Source: Tardiphaga sp. 709 (GTDB lineage Bacteria; Pseudomonadota; Alphaproteobacteria; Rhizobiales; Xanthobacteraceae). From it: a stretch of DNA of 64,000 nt. A program made the position numbers and the translations under genes. The stretch spans positions 3,532,501-3,596,500 of the forward strand of contig NZ_CP135529.1 in assembly GCF_032401055.1 (NCBI RefSeq), written 5' to 3'. The notes below the pieces were generated by a model. That model ran no database searches. It saw only the letters and a program-made list of their open reading frames with translations, and had not been told where the DNA came from. Shown in pieces: positions 52,415-60,686 of this stretch. Within the stretch, counting starts at the first letter, position 1, and the number at the start of each line of letters is the position of its first letter.

Positions 52415-53719
52415 ATGAGCGGCAACCGACCAACCGATCCCGGCGCCATTGAGCGCGCGGAAATCGAAGACACCAGCCTTCTGGCCTTCTATCGCGACAT
52501 GAATCCGCCGGAGCGCCGCACATTCTGGGCCTGCGCCACAGGCTGGGCGCTCGATGGCATGGATTTCATGATCTATCCGCTCGTGATCGGCACCATCATC
52601 GTGATGTGGAAGGTCGATCCCGGCACCGCCGGCCTCGCCGGCACAGTGACACTGCTCGCATCCGCCATCGGCGGCTGGCTCGGCGGTTATCTTGCCGACC
52701 GTATCGGCCGCGTCCGCACGCTGCAGCTCACAATCCTCTGGTTCTCGTTCTTCTCGCTGATCTGTGCCTTCGTGCAGAACTTCGATCAGCTGCTGGTGGC
52801 GCGTGCGCTGCTCGGCATCGGCTTTGGCGGTGAATGGGCCGCAGGCGCCGTGTTGATGGGCGAAGCCATCCGTCCGCAATATCGCGGCCGTGCTGTTGGC
52901 TCGGTGCAATCCGGCTGGGCAATCGGCTGGGGTCTCGCCGTGCTGTCACAAGCGGTCCTGTTCTCATGGCTCCCACCAGAGACGGCGTGGCGCTGGATGT
53001 TCGCCATCGGCGCACTGCCGGCTTTGCTGGTGCTGTATCTGCGCCGCTACGTCGAAGAGCCGGTCATCGCCGCGGAAACCCGCGCCAGGCAGAACGCCAG
53101 CGGCGATCGGCCCAAGCTCAGCGAAATCTTTGCCGGCCCGATGCTGAAGACCACGATCCTTGCGTCGCTCGCTGCGACCGGTTGCCAGGGTGGCTATTAC
53201 GCCATCACCTTCTGGGTGCCGCGCTTCCTCACCACCGAGCGCAAGCTGTCGATCGTCTCATCGACCGGCTATCTCTCGGCGCTGATCGTCGGCTCCTTCA
53301 TCGGCTATCTCGTCGGCGCCTGGCTCGCCGACCGCATCGGTCGCCGCAACCTGTTCCTGACCTTCTCGCTCGGCGCCATCGCAGTCATCCTGATCTACAC
53401 ACAGGTGACGCTCACCAACGAAGTGCTGTGGATCCTCGGCTTCCCGCTCGGCTTCTTTGCGTCGGGCTACTTCTCCGGCATGGGCGCGTTCCTCACGGAG
53501 CTCTATCCAACACGTCTGCGCGGATCTGGTCAGGGCTTCTGCTACAATTTCGGCCGTGGCATCGGCGCTCTGTTCCCGTTCCTGGTCGGCGCTCTGTCCA
53601 ATACCACCAGCCTCGGCAATGCCATCGCGATCTTCGCAGTGCTGGCTTACGGCCTGTTCTTCCTTGCAGCCTATGCGTTGCCTGAAACCCGCGGACGTAT
53701 TCTCTATGCAGACGCCTGA
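52415..53719 (+). CDS. MFS transporter, aromatic acid/metabolite:H+ symporter-like
   Basis: Transporter of 434 residues, about 12 transmembrane segments. The cytoplasmic loop motif GGYLADRIGRVRTLQ (about residues 90-104) and its second copy AWLADRIGRRNLF (about 303-315) define MFS sugar/acid symporters. FGGEWAAGAVLMGEAIRP is typical of the metabolite:H+ group. The amidohydrolase gene overlaps its end by 14 bp, so the pair may import and process one substrate. Confidence 0.9.
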   Translation: MSGNRPTDPGAIERAEIEDTSLLAFYRDMNPPERRTFWACATGWALDGMDFMIYPLVIGTIIVMWKVDPGTAGLAGTVTLLASAIGGWLGGYLADRIGRVRTLQLTILWFSFFSLICAFVQNFDQLLVARALLGIGFGGEWAAGAVLMGEAIRPQYRGRAVGSVQSGWAIGWGLAVLSQAVLFSWLPPETAWRWMFAIGALPALLVLYLRRYVEEPVIAAETRARQNASGDRPKLSEIFAGPMLKTTILASLAATGCQGGYYAITFWVPRFLTTERKLSIVSSTGYLSALIVGSFIGYLVGAWLADRIGRRNLFLTFSLGAIAVILIYTQVTLTNEVLWILGFPLGFFASGYFSGMGAFLTELYPTRLRGSGQGFCYNFGRGIGALFPFLVGALSNTTSLGNAIAIFAVLAYGLFFLAAYALPETRGRILYADA

Positions 53720-54605
53720 TTCATCATCGAGCGAACCCCGGGCTTGCCCGGGGCCGCAGCCGACCCAGCGCAGCGCGACACGGTTCACCGTGCCGCGGGG
53801 TGCCGTTGATACGCATGCCCATGTGATCGGCTTGCCGCCGGACTATCCGTTCGTCGCCGGGCGCAGCTGCACGCCGCCGGAAGCCACGGCGGCATCTTAT
53901 CTATCGATGCTCGATGCAACCGGCATGACTTACGGCGTACTGACGCAAGTCAGCGTGCATGGCACGGACAATCGCTTGCTGGTGGATGCACTCACCGCCA
54001 ATCGTCAGCGGCTGCGCGGCATCGCCGTGATCGGACTAGATTGCCCCGAGAAGGAGAAGGCCGCGCTGAAAGAAGCCGGCGTCGTCGGCCTCCGGCTCAA
54101 CGTGCTTTATGGCGGCGGGATGGGTTTCGCGCAGCTTGAGGACTATGCGTCGCTCTGCCGCGAGATGGGCTGGCATCTGCAATTCCTGATCGATGCCAAG
54201 GATATTCCGGCTCTCGCCTCACGCTTTGCGAAACTGCCGGTGCCATTCCTCGTTGACCATATGGGACACTTCCCGACCTCACGCGGCATCAACGATCCGG
54301 GCTTCGACGCTCTGGTCGGCCTCGTGCACGACGGCGCATGGGTGCGTTTGTCCGGCGCCTATCGCACCAGCATCCAGGGTGGGCCGCCCTATAGCGATAC
54401 GATTCCGTTCGCGCAGAAGCTGGTCGCCGCCAATCCGGATCGCTGCATCTGGGGCTCGGACTGGCCGCATGTGGCAAACTGGGACGCGATGATGGGCGTG
54501 AGCGAGCTGCTCGACCTGCTTGTAGAGTGGGTGCCGGATGAGGCGACGCGCAATCGTATCCTCACGAACAATCCGCAGAAGCTGTTCGGCTTCCCCGCGG
54601 TCTAG
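53706..54605 (+). CDS. Amidohydrolase-2 family (LigI-like lactonase)
   Basis: TIM-barrel metal hydrolase of about 299 residues. DTHAHVIG is the N-terminal metal motif, LVDHMGHF the middle strand with His, and WGSDWPHVAN the C-terminal Asp motif, all as in the 2-pyrone-4,6-dicarboxylate lactonase group. ATG 53706 lies inside the MFS end; the first 28 codons contain a perfect hairpin (53736-53753) and look non-conserved, so the GTG at 53790 is an alternative start. Confidence 0.87.
   Translation: MQTPDSSSSEPRACPGPQPTQRSATRFTVPRGAVDTHAHVIGLPPDYPFVAGRSCTPPEATAASYLSMLDATGMTYGVLTQVSVHGTDNRLLVDALTANRQRLRGIAVIGLDCPEKEKAALKEAGVVGLRLNVLYGGGMGFAQLEDYASLCREMGWHLQFLIDAKDIPALASRFAKLPVPFLVDHMGHFPTSRGINDPGFDALVGLVHDGAWVRLSGAYRTSIQGGPPYSDTIPFAQKLVAANPDRCIWGSDWPHVANWDAMMGVSELLDLLVEWVPDEATRNRILTNNPQKLFGFPAV
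53736..53753. repeat. Perfect palindrome CCCCGGGC-TT-GCCCGGGG
   Basis: Eight-bp perfect arms with a two-base loop, 17 bases after the MFS stop and near the amidohydrolase start. It resembles intergenic palindromes of this group more than coding sequence. Confidence 0.65.
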
Positions 54606-55267
54606 CGCCCCACCGAATACGGCCCGCCCTTCTCCAGCGCAAGCTGATAGGCGGGCCGCGCGTGGATCTTCGCGAGCCACGCCATTGCCTTGGGATGTCC
54701 TTGCTCGAGCCCAGCACGCGCCGAGGCCGCTTCGAGCGGGAAGCTCATCTGGATATCGGCGGCGGTGAATTCGTTGCCGGCGAACCATTCGCTCTTCGAC
54801 AGTTCGCCTTCCCAGAAGGCCATATGCTGTTTGAGCTGCGGATCCACCAACGTGTTCAGCGCTTTCGCGGCGATGGCATTGACCACCGGACGCATCAGTA
54901 GCGGCGCGCGCTTCGGCAGCATCATGAAGATGAGCTTCAACAGTAGCGGCGGCATCGCCGATCCCTCGGCATAGTGCAGCCAGTAAGTGAAGCGCAGACG
55001 CTCCGGTGTGTTGGCGGCCGGGATCAACCGGCCATTGCCATAGGTCTTGACGAGATATTCGACGATCGCACCGGACTCGGCGATCGTGTTGCCATTGTCG
55101 GTGATGACAGGCGACTTGCCGAGCGGATGGATCGCCCGCAGCTCCGGCGGCGCCAGCATGTTGGGCTGCCGGTTATATCTGATGATCTCATAGGGGGTGC
55201 CGAGCTCCTCGAGCAGCCACAGGACGCGCTGGGAGCGCGAGTTATTGAGATGATGGACAGTGAGCAT
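54602..55267 (-). CDS. Glutathione S-transferase
   Basis: GST of 221 residues. The thioredoxin-like N-terminal domain starts VHHLNNSRSQRVLWLLEELG (residues 4-23) and has GKSPVITDNGNTIAESGAIV (about 51-70, with the cis-Pro and the Glu-Ser pair). The helical C-terminal domain includes FTAADIQMSFPLE. It converges with the amidohydrolase (4 bp overlap) and is divergent from DUF2239 across a shared operator region. Confidence 0.92.
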   Translation of the reverse strand: MLTVHHLNNSRSQRVLWLLEELGTPYEIIRYNRQPNMLAPPELRAIHPLGKSPVITDNGNTIAESGAIVEYLVKTYGNGRLIPAANTPERLRFTYWLHYAEGSAMPPLLLKLIFMMLPKRAPLLMRPVVNAIAAKALNTLVDPQLKQHMAFWEGELSKSEWFAGNEFTAADIQMSFPLEAASARAGLEQGHPKAMAWLAKIHARPAYQLALEKGGPYSVGR

Positions 55268-55297
55268 GGCGATCCTTTGCCGGCTGGCACGCCTAAT

Positions 55298-55340
55298 TAT
55301 TGCCCGGGTAATATTGACAGATATATTATCCGGGTATAAT
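55298..55340. promoter_or_regulatory. Sigma70-like promoter with two CCGGG-centred operator copies (gst/DUF2239)
   Basis: Site A TATTGCCCGGGTAATA (55298-55313) and site B TATTATCCGGGTATAA (55324-55339) are direct copies 26 bp apart; A is nearly palindromic. A perfect TTGACA (55314-55319) lies between them and TATAAT (55335-55340) overlaps B, spaced 15 bp and pointing to DUF2239. A regulator bound here would block that promoter. The regulator is not known. Confidence 0.75.
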
Positions 55341-55376
55341 TAGTGTCGATCTTGATGGTGAGACGGGCTTATTCCC

Positions 55377-55982
55377 ATGACTGAAATGACTTTTCCTCCC
55401 TTTAGCGCCTTTGCCGGCCCGAAGCTGCTGGCTTCTGGGCCATTGGCCGAGGTGGCGATCGCAATCAAGATCGCGACCGGCGCAATCGCCGACCCGATCA
55501 TCATTTTCGACAACGCCACCGGCAAGTCCCTCGATATCGATCTGCGCGGCAGTCATCGCGAGATCGTCGCTCGCCTGCCCCAGCCAACAACCATCGAGCC
55601 GGAAACCAACGCACCCGCTGAGCCCCGTGGCCGTGGCCGGCCGAAGCTCGGCGTCGTCGCCCGCGAGATAACGCTATTGCCGCGACACTGGGATTGGCTC
55701 GGCGCACAGCCGGGCGGTGCCTCAGTCGCGCTACGCAAGCTGGTAGAAAATGCCCGCCGCGCGAGTGGCGACAGGGATCGTCAACGCGCCGCGCGCGATG
55801 CAGCCTATCACTTCATGTCGACCATGGCGGGCGACCGGTCCGGTTTCGAGGAAGCGTCGCGCGCGCTGTTTGCCGGCGATCGACGGCGCTTCACCGAACT
55901 CATCGCGAATTGGCCAGTCGATATCCGCGATCACATCGTAATACTCGCATTTCGTGATCAGGCCGCCGCCCCACCGGCCTAA
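55377..55982 (+). CDS. DUF2239 family protein
   Basis: Protein of 201 residues matching DUF2239 in layout: an N-terminal beta domain (about 10-65), an AT-hook-like basic patch PRGRGRPK (83-90), then TLLPRHWDWLGAQPGGASVA and a helical C-terminus (about 115-195). The helical part after the patch resembles small DNA-binding folds, so a role as a regulator, perhaps of its own operator-bearing promoter, is possible but unproven. Function unknown in the literature I recall. Confidence 0.82.
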   Translation: MTEMTFPPFSAFAGPKLLASGPLAEVAIAIKIATGAIADPIIIFDNATGKSLDIDLRGSHREIVARLPQPTTIEPETNAPAEPRGRGRPKLGVVAREITLLPRHWDWLGAQPGGASVALRKLVENARRASGDRDRQRAARDAAYHFMSTMAGDRSGFEEASRALFAGDRRRFTELIANWPVDIRDHIVILAFRDQAAAPPA

Positions 55983-56070
55983 TCGCCCGGCCCCATCGAC
56001 CACCACAACACCGTGCGCATCAACGCGCGCTAACGGACCGTTATGTCTTCGTGCCAACCGAGAACCCGCT

Positions 56071-57435
56071 ATGTCTGAGCCTTTGCCGATGACACCGCGT
56101 CCTTTGTGGAGGACGTTTCTCACCTTCCTTGCACCGATGATGCTGAGCAATATTCTGCAATCGCTGTTCGGCACCATCAACAGCATCTATGTCGGCCAGA
56201 TGATCGGCGTCGATGCGCTCGCGGCGGCATCGGTGTTCTTTCCGGTAATGTTCTTCTTCATCTCCTTCGTCGTGGGATTGGGAGCGGGCGCGTCGGTGCT
56301 GATTGGCTAGGCCTGGGGCGCGGGCGAGCGCCACAAGGTAAAGGCGGTGGCCGGCACGACCCTCGCTGTCGCTCTTCTGCTAGCGGTCATCATCGCGGTG
56401 TTCGGCGGCCTGTTGAGCCGACCAATGATGGTTGCGCTTGCGACACCGGCGGATGTTCTCGACCAGGCCAGCGCCTATGCCCGGATCATGATGCTGGCGA
56501 TGCCGGCGACCTTCATCTTCATTCTGATGACATCGATGATGCGCGGCGTCGGCGACACCGTGACGCCGCTATGGGCGCTTGCACTATCCACATTCATAGG
56601 CCTCACCGTCACACCGGCGCTGATCCAGGGCTGGTTCGGCCTGCCGCAGCTTGGCGTGGCCAGCGCTGCCTGCGCCGCGGCCGCGTCGAGCGCGTTCACG
56701 CTACTCTGGCTTGCCATGTACCTGCGCCGCAAGAAGCACGCGCTCGCGCCCGACGCGGAGTTCCTGCGCAGAATACGGCTTGACCCCGCGCTGCTGCGCA
56801 AGGTGTTGCGGATCGGTATCCCTTCTGCGATCGGCATGGCCGTAATGTCGGTGGCCGAACTTGTGCTGCTCGGCCTCGTCAACGGCTTCGGCTCCAACGC
56901 GACCGCCGCTTATGGCGCGGTCAACCAGATTTTGAGCTATGTACAGTTTCCGGCCATTTCGATCTCGATTACCGCCTCGATCTTCGGCGCGCAGGCCATC
57001 GGCCGCGGCCAGGCCGACCGGCTCAGCGCCATCGTCCGCACCGGATTGCTGATGAACCTCGTCCTGACCGGCGGATTGGTGGCGATCGCCTACCTGTTCT
57101 CCCGCACCCTCATGAGCTTTTTCATTGTCGATCCCGCGGTCCTCGAACTCGCACAGCGATCGCTTCACATTGTACTGTGGAGTTCGGTCCTGTTCGGCAT
57201 GGCCACAACATTCTCCGGAATGATGCGTGCCAGCGGAACGGTATTCGCACCATTGGCGCTTCTGGTTTTCGCCATCGTTGCCATCGAGGTGCCCTCGGCT
57301 GTCATCCTCAGCCGCACTATCGGTCTCGATGGCGTCTGGGCCGCTTACCCCATCACCTTCTGCGCCATGTTTGTTCTGCAGATGAGCTATTACATGCTGG
57401 TGTGGCGCAAACGGACCATACAGCGTCTGATCTGA
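56071..57435 (+). pseudogene. MATE family efflux transporter, interrupted by an amber codon
   Basis: A complete MATE-like frame of 455 codons with one in-frame TAG at 56308-56310 (codon 80). Before it, MMLSNILQSLFGTINSIYVG and GLGAGASVLIG, and after it, AWGAGERHKVKAVAGTTLAV, are one continuous family sequence. MATE proteins usually have Gln at this place (LIGQAWGAG), so a single CAG-to-TAG change explains it. No other damage is seen, and the rest of the frame to 57435 is intact. Recent inactivation, suppression, or a sequencing error are all possible. A fragment restarting near 56347 would lack the first two helices. Confidence 0.85.
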
Positions 57436-57538
57436 CACTATGCGTCGTCAAGCCATAGCATTACGGTCATCATAAAAGATGTGGACGCATCGCACGTGCT
57501 GCGCCACACTGCGCCCAATAAAAATTCGGGAGACCGCC

Positions 57539-58153
57539 TTGACCAAGACGTCGCCACAATTCCTGTTCGATTTCGGCAGCCCCAACGCCTATCTCAGCCA
57601 TCTGGCGATCCCGGCGATCGAAGCGCGCACCGGCGTGACATTCGAATACGTCCCAGTGCTGCTGGGGGGCATCTTCAAGGCCACCAACAATCGCTCGCCG
57701 GCCGAGACCTATGCCGGCGTCAAGAACAAGCGTGAATTTCATGAGCTCGAGACCGAGCGCTTCGTGAAGCGTTTCGGCGTCAAGCCCTACACGATGAATC
57801 CGTTCTTTCCGGTCAACACACTGAACCTGATGCGCGTCGCCATCGCGGCACAGCTTGACGGCGTGTTCGAGAAATACGTCGAAGCGGCATTCCATCATAT
57901 GTGGGGTGAGCCAAAGAAGATGGACGACCCCGAAGTGGCCATCAAAGCGCTCACCGACTCGGGTCTCGATGGCGCAAGATTGTTCGCACGCGGACAGGAG
58001 CCCGAGGTAAAGGCGGTACTGGTGGCGAACACACAGACCGCCGTCGAGCGCGGCGCCTTCGGCTCGCCGACCTTCTTCGTGGGTAACGAGATGTTCTTCG
58101 GCAAGGAGCAGCTGCGTGAAGTCGAGGAACTGATCACCGGCGCCAGCAAGTAA
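57539..58153 (+). CDS. 2-hydroxychromene-2-carboxylate isomerase-like (DsbA family)
   Basis: Thioredoxin-fold protein of 204 residues of the HCCA isomerase/kappa-GST group. FLFDFGSPNAYLSHLAIPAI (residues 8-27) has the Ser in the place of the catalytic Cys of DsbA, and ERGAFGSPTFFVGNEMFFGK near the C-terminus is typical. Relatives isomerise hydroxychromene carboxylate in naphthalene breakdown using glutathione. The start is TTG 57539 with GGGAGA 5 bases upstream; the frame is open further but lacks similarity. Confidence 0.88.
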   Translation: MTKTSPQFLFDFGSPNAYLSHLAIPAIEARTGVTFEYVPVLLGGIFKATNNRSPAETYAGVKNKREFHELETERFVKRFGVKPYTMNPFFPVNTLNLMRVAIAAQLDGVFEKYVEAAFHHMWGEPKKMDDPEVAIKALTDSGLDGARLFARGQEPEVKAVLVANTQTAVERGAFGSPTFFVGNEMFFGKEQLREVEELITGASK

Positions 58154-58165
58154 CGGGAGAGTTTC

Positions 58166-58903
58166 ATGCAGAAGCGCAACGCCACTGTCGCTGTCATCGG
58201 AGCCGGGGACTATATCGGCGCCGAGATCGCCAAGAAATTTGCTGCCGAAGGTTTCACGGTGTTCGCCGGGCGCCGCAACGGCGACAAGCTGGCGCCTTTG
58301 GTGGCGGAGATCGAGGCCATGGGTGGCACGATCGTGGCGCGCTCGCTGGATGCCCGCAAGGAAGACGAGATCGCCGCCTTCCTCGATGACGCCGATGCGC
58401 ATGCGCCATTGGAGGTCTGCATCTTCAATGTCGGCGCCAATGTGAATTTCCCGATCCTGGAGACGACCGAGCGGGTATTTCGCAAGGTCTGGGAGATGGC
58501 CTGCTATTCCGGCTTCCTGGCCGGGCGCGAAGCTGCGCGGCTGATGATGCCGCGTGGCCAGGGCAACATCTTTTTCACTGGCGCCACCGCGAGCTTGCGT
58601 GGCGGCAGTGGCTTTGCCGCTTTTGCATCGGCCAAATTCGGATTGCGTGCAGTAGCTCAGGCGATGGCCCGCGAACTCGGACCGAAGAACATCCATGTCG
58701 CCCATCTGATCATCGACAGCGGCGTCGACACCGCCTGGGTACGCGAGCGCCGCGAGCAGATGTGGGGCAAGGAGGCGCTGAACAATCCCGATTTATTGAT
58801 GCCACCGGCATCGGTCGCTCAGTCATACTGGCAGCTCTATCAGCAGCCACGGAGCGCCTGGACGTTCGAGCTGGAGATCCGCCCGTTCGGAGAGAAGTGG
58901 TAG
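58166..58903 (+). CDS. Atypical SDR family oxidoreductase
   Basis: SDR of 245 residues with glycine motif VIGAGDYIGAEIAKKF (residues 9-24). The place of the catalytic Tyr reads FASAK (about residue 152-156), so Tyr is replaced by Phe while Lys stays. It is 12 bp after the isomerase gene, so they are probably co-transcribed. Whether it is an active dehydrogenase cannot be said. Confidence 0.85.
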   Translation: MQKRNATVAVIGAGDYIGAEIAKKFAAEGFTVFAGRRNGDKLAPLVAEIEAMGGTIVARSLDARKEDEIAAFLDDADAHAPLEVCIFNVGANVNFPILETTERVFRKVWEMACYSGFLAGREAARLMMPRGQGNIFFTGATASLRGGSGFAAFASAKFGLRAVAQAMARELGPKNIHVAHLIIDSGVDTAWVRERREQMWGKEALNNPDLLMPPASVAQSYWQLYQQPRSAWTFELEIRPFGEKW

Positions 58904-59041
58904 AAGCAAACCCTGCCTTATGGTGAGGAGCGTGGCTTCGGGCCTCTCGCCTAAACGCGACTGTGTTTGGGCCGGGATGAGATCTCTGTCTGAACCAATC
59001 GAACAATAAAATTCAGAACAACCCAACTAAGGAATTGCTCA

Positions 59042-59965
59042 ATGCGTATTCTCGTGGTCGGCGCCGGCGCCATCGGCGGCTATTTCGGCGGCAGGCTGTT
59101 GCAGGCCGGCAATGACATCACCTTTCTCGTCCGCCCAAAGCGCGCCGGAGAGCTGGCAAGCGCCGGCCTTGTCATCAAGAGCCCGCATGGCGACGTGACC
59201 CTGAAGAATCCGCCGACGGTGCGGGCGGATGCGATCAAGGAGAAATTCGATGTCGTGCTGCTGAGCTGCAAGGCCTTCGACCTCGACGACGCCATCGCGT
59301 CCTTTGCACCCGCGGTTGGGCCGAACACGGCAATCATTCCGCTGCTCAACGGCATGAAGCATCTCGACGTGCTGGAGAAGAAGTTCGGTGCCGAGAATGT
59401 CATGGGCGGCCAATGCCAGATCGCAGCGACGCTCAACGAGGCGCGTGAGGTCGTCCAGATGGCGCCGATGCAGGTGCTCAGCTTCGGCGAACGCAAGGGC
59501 GGTAGTTCAGATCGCGTGAAAGCGATCGCCGCGATCATGGCGACCGGTAACTTCGGCGGCTCGGCCTCCGACAACATCATGCAGGATATGTGGGAGAAGT
59601 GGGTGTTCCTGGCGACGATTGCCGGCTCGACCAGCGCCATGCGCGGCGCTGTCGGCGATATCGTGGCAGCCCCCGGCGGCCGCGACTTCATCCTCGGCGT
59701 GCGCGATGAAATGAGCGCTGTCGCCAAGGCCAATGGCTTCGCACCGCGGGCAGCGTTCCTGGAACGCACCGAGGGCATGCTGACGGCAGAAGGATCGAAG
59801 ATGACCGCCTCGATGTATCGCGATATCCTCAACAAGGCGCAGATCGAGGCCGACCAGATCGTCGGAGATGTCATCGCTCGCGCCGATGCCGCCAAAGTCG
59901 CCGTGCCGCGACTACGGATGATCTATACGCATCTCAAGGTGTATGAGCATCAGCGAGTAGCGTAA
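59042..59965 (+). CDS. 2-dehydropantoate 2-reductase-like (PanE/ApbA family)
   Basis: NADPH-dependent reductase family of 307 residues. The Rossmann motif VVGAGAIGGYFGGRLLQAG is at residues 5-23. VVLLSCKAFDLDDAI is near 69-83, and the catalytic Lys-type region NGMKHLD follows. The C-terminal domain (about 180-300) is the usual helical dimer part. The true PanE in pantothenate synthesis may be another paralogue. Confidence 0.88.
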   Translation: MRILVVGAGAIGGYFGGRLLQAGNDITFLVRPKRAGELASAGLVIKSPHGDVTLKNPPTVRADAIKEKFDVVLLSCKAFDLDDAIASFAPAVGPNTAIIPLLNGMKHLDVLEKKFGAENVMGGQCQIAATLNEAREVVQMAPMQVLSFGERKGGSSDRVKAIAAIMATGNFGGSASDNIMQDMWEKWVFLATIAGSTSAMRGAVGDIVAAPGGRDFILGVRDEMSAVAKANGFAPRAAFLERTEGMLTAEGSKMTASMYRDILNKAQIEADQIVGDVIARADAAKVAVPRLRMIYTHLKVYEHQRVA

Positions 59966-59974
59966 GCATCACCA

Positions 59975-60011
59975 CGTAGCCCGGATCAAGCCAATCGCAA
60001 TCCGAGCTACG
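59975..60011. repeat. Palindromic intergenic repeat
   Basis: CGTAGCCCGGAT and ATCCGAGCTACG face each other with a 13-base spacer, between convergent panE-like and cytochrome genes. It shares TAGCCCGGAT with the hairpin after atpC, which suggests one dispersed family. Confidence 0.7.
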
Positions 60012-60019
60012 GATTTCCT

Positions 60020-60637
60020 TCATAGATGCGCCAGATAATGCGCCAGCGCGGTGATCTCTTCTTCACTGAGCGAATAGGCAACCTCGGCCATCGCTGCCAT
60101 GCCGCCACCGGCGCGGACGCCGGACTTGTAGTCACGCAGCGCCTTGACGAGATAGTCCTCGCGCTGTCCGGCGATGCGCGACACCGCCTTCGTGCCGCCA
60201 TAACTTTCCGTGTGACACGATGCACAGCGACGGCCGACCGCCGCCTGCGCGCCCTTGGCCGACAAATCCGGATTGTCATCGGGCTTCTTGCCCTCCGGCG
60301 GTTTCAGCGACGCGAAATAGGCGCCGAGATTGCGGATATCGTTGTTGTCGATCTGCTCCAAGATAGGCTGCATCTGTTCGTTCTTGCGCGTGCCCGAGCG
60401 GAAGAACACCAGCTGCCACTGGATAAACAGATCCGGCTGTGCGGCGAGCGAAGGGACGTTCTCCATTTGCGAAATGCCGTTTTCGCCGTGACAGCCGCTG
60501 CAGAGCTCGGCCTTCTCCTTGCCCGCGGCGATATCGGCGGCATCAGCCGGACTGGACCCAGAACCAAGAACTAGAAAGACAAGAACAGCCGCGATTGCAG
60601 AACGATGCATGAGCCACATTCCCATTCCAGAATACAT
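60020..60637 (-). CDS. Dihaem cytochrome c (c4-like)
   Basis: Periplasmic cytochrome of up to 205 residues with a signal peptide (ending near SPADAAD) and two haem-binding motifs, CSGCH (about residue 42) and CASCH (about 137), in two repeated domains as in cytochromes c4. Axial Met candidates are in later helices. Alternative ATGs at 60619 and 60610 would give a tighter signal peptide. It is placed 49 bp after the sorbosone-dehydrogenase-like gene and could take its electrons. Confidence 0.88.
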   Translation of the reverse strand: MYSGMGMWLMHRSAIAAVLVFLVLGSGSSPADAADIAAGKEKAELCSGCHGENGISQMENVPSLAAQPDLFIQWQLVFFRSGTRKNEQMQPILEQIDNNDIRNLGAYFASLKPPEGKKPDDNPDLSAKGAQAAVGRRCASCHTESYGGTKAVSRIAGQREDYLVKALRDYKSGVRAGGGMAAMAEVAYSLSEEEITALAHYLAHL

Positions 60638-60686
60638 GAGGCTGGAGCTGCGGATGACACAACTCCAGCCTCACGCAATTCGCGAC

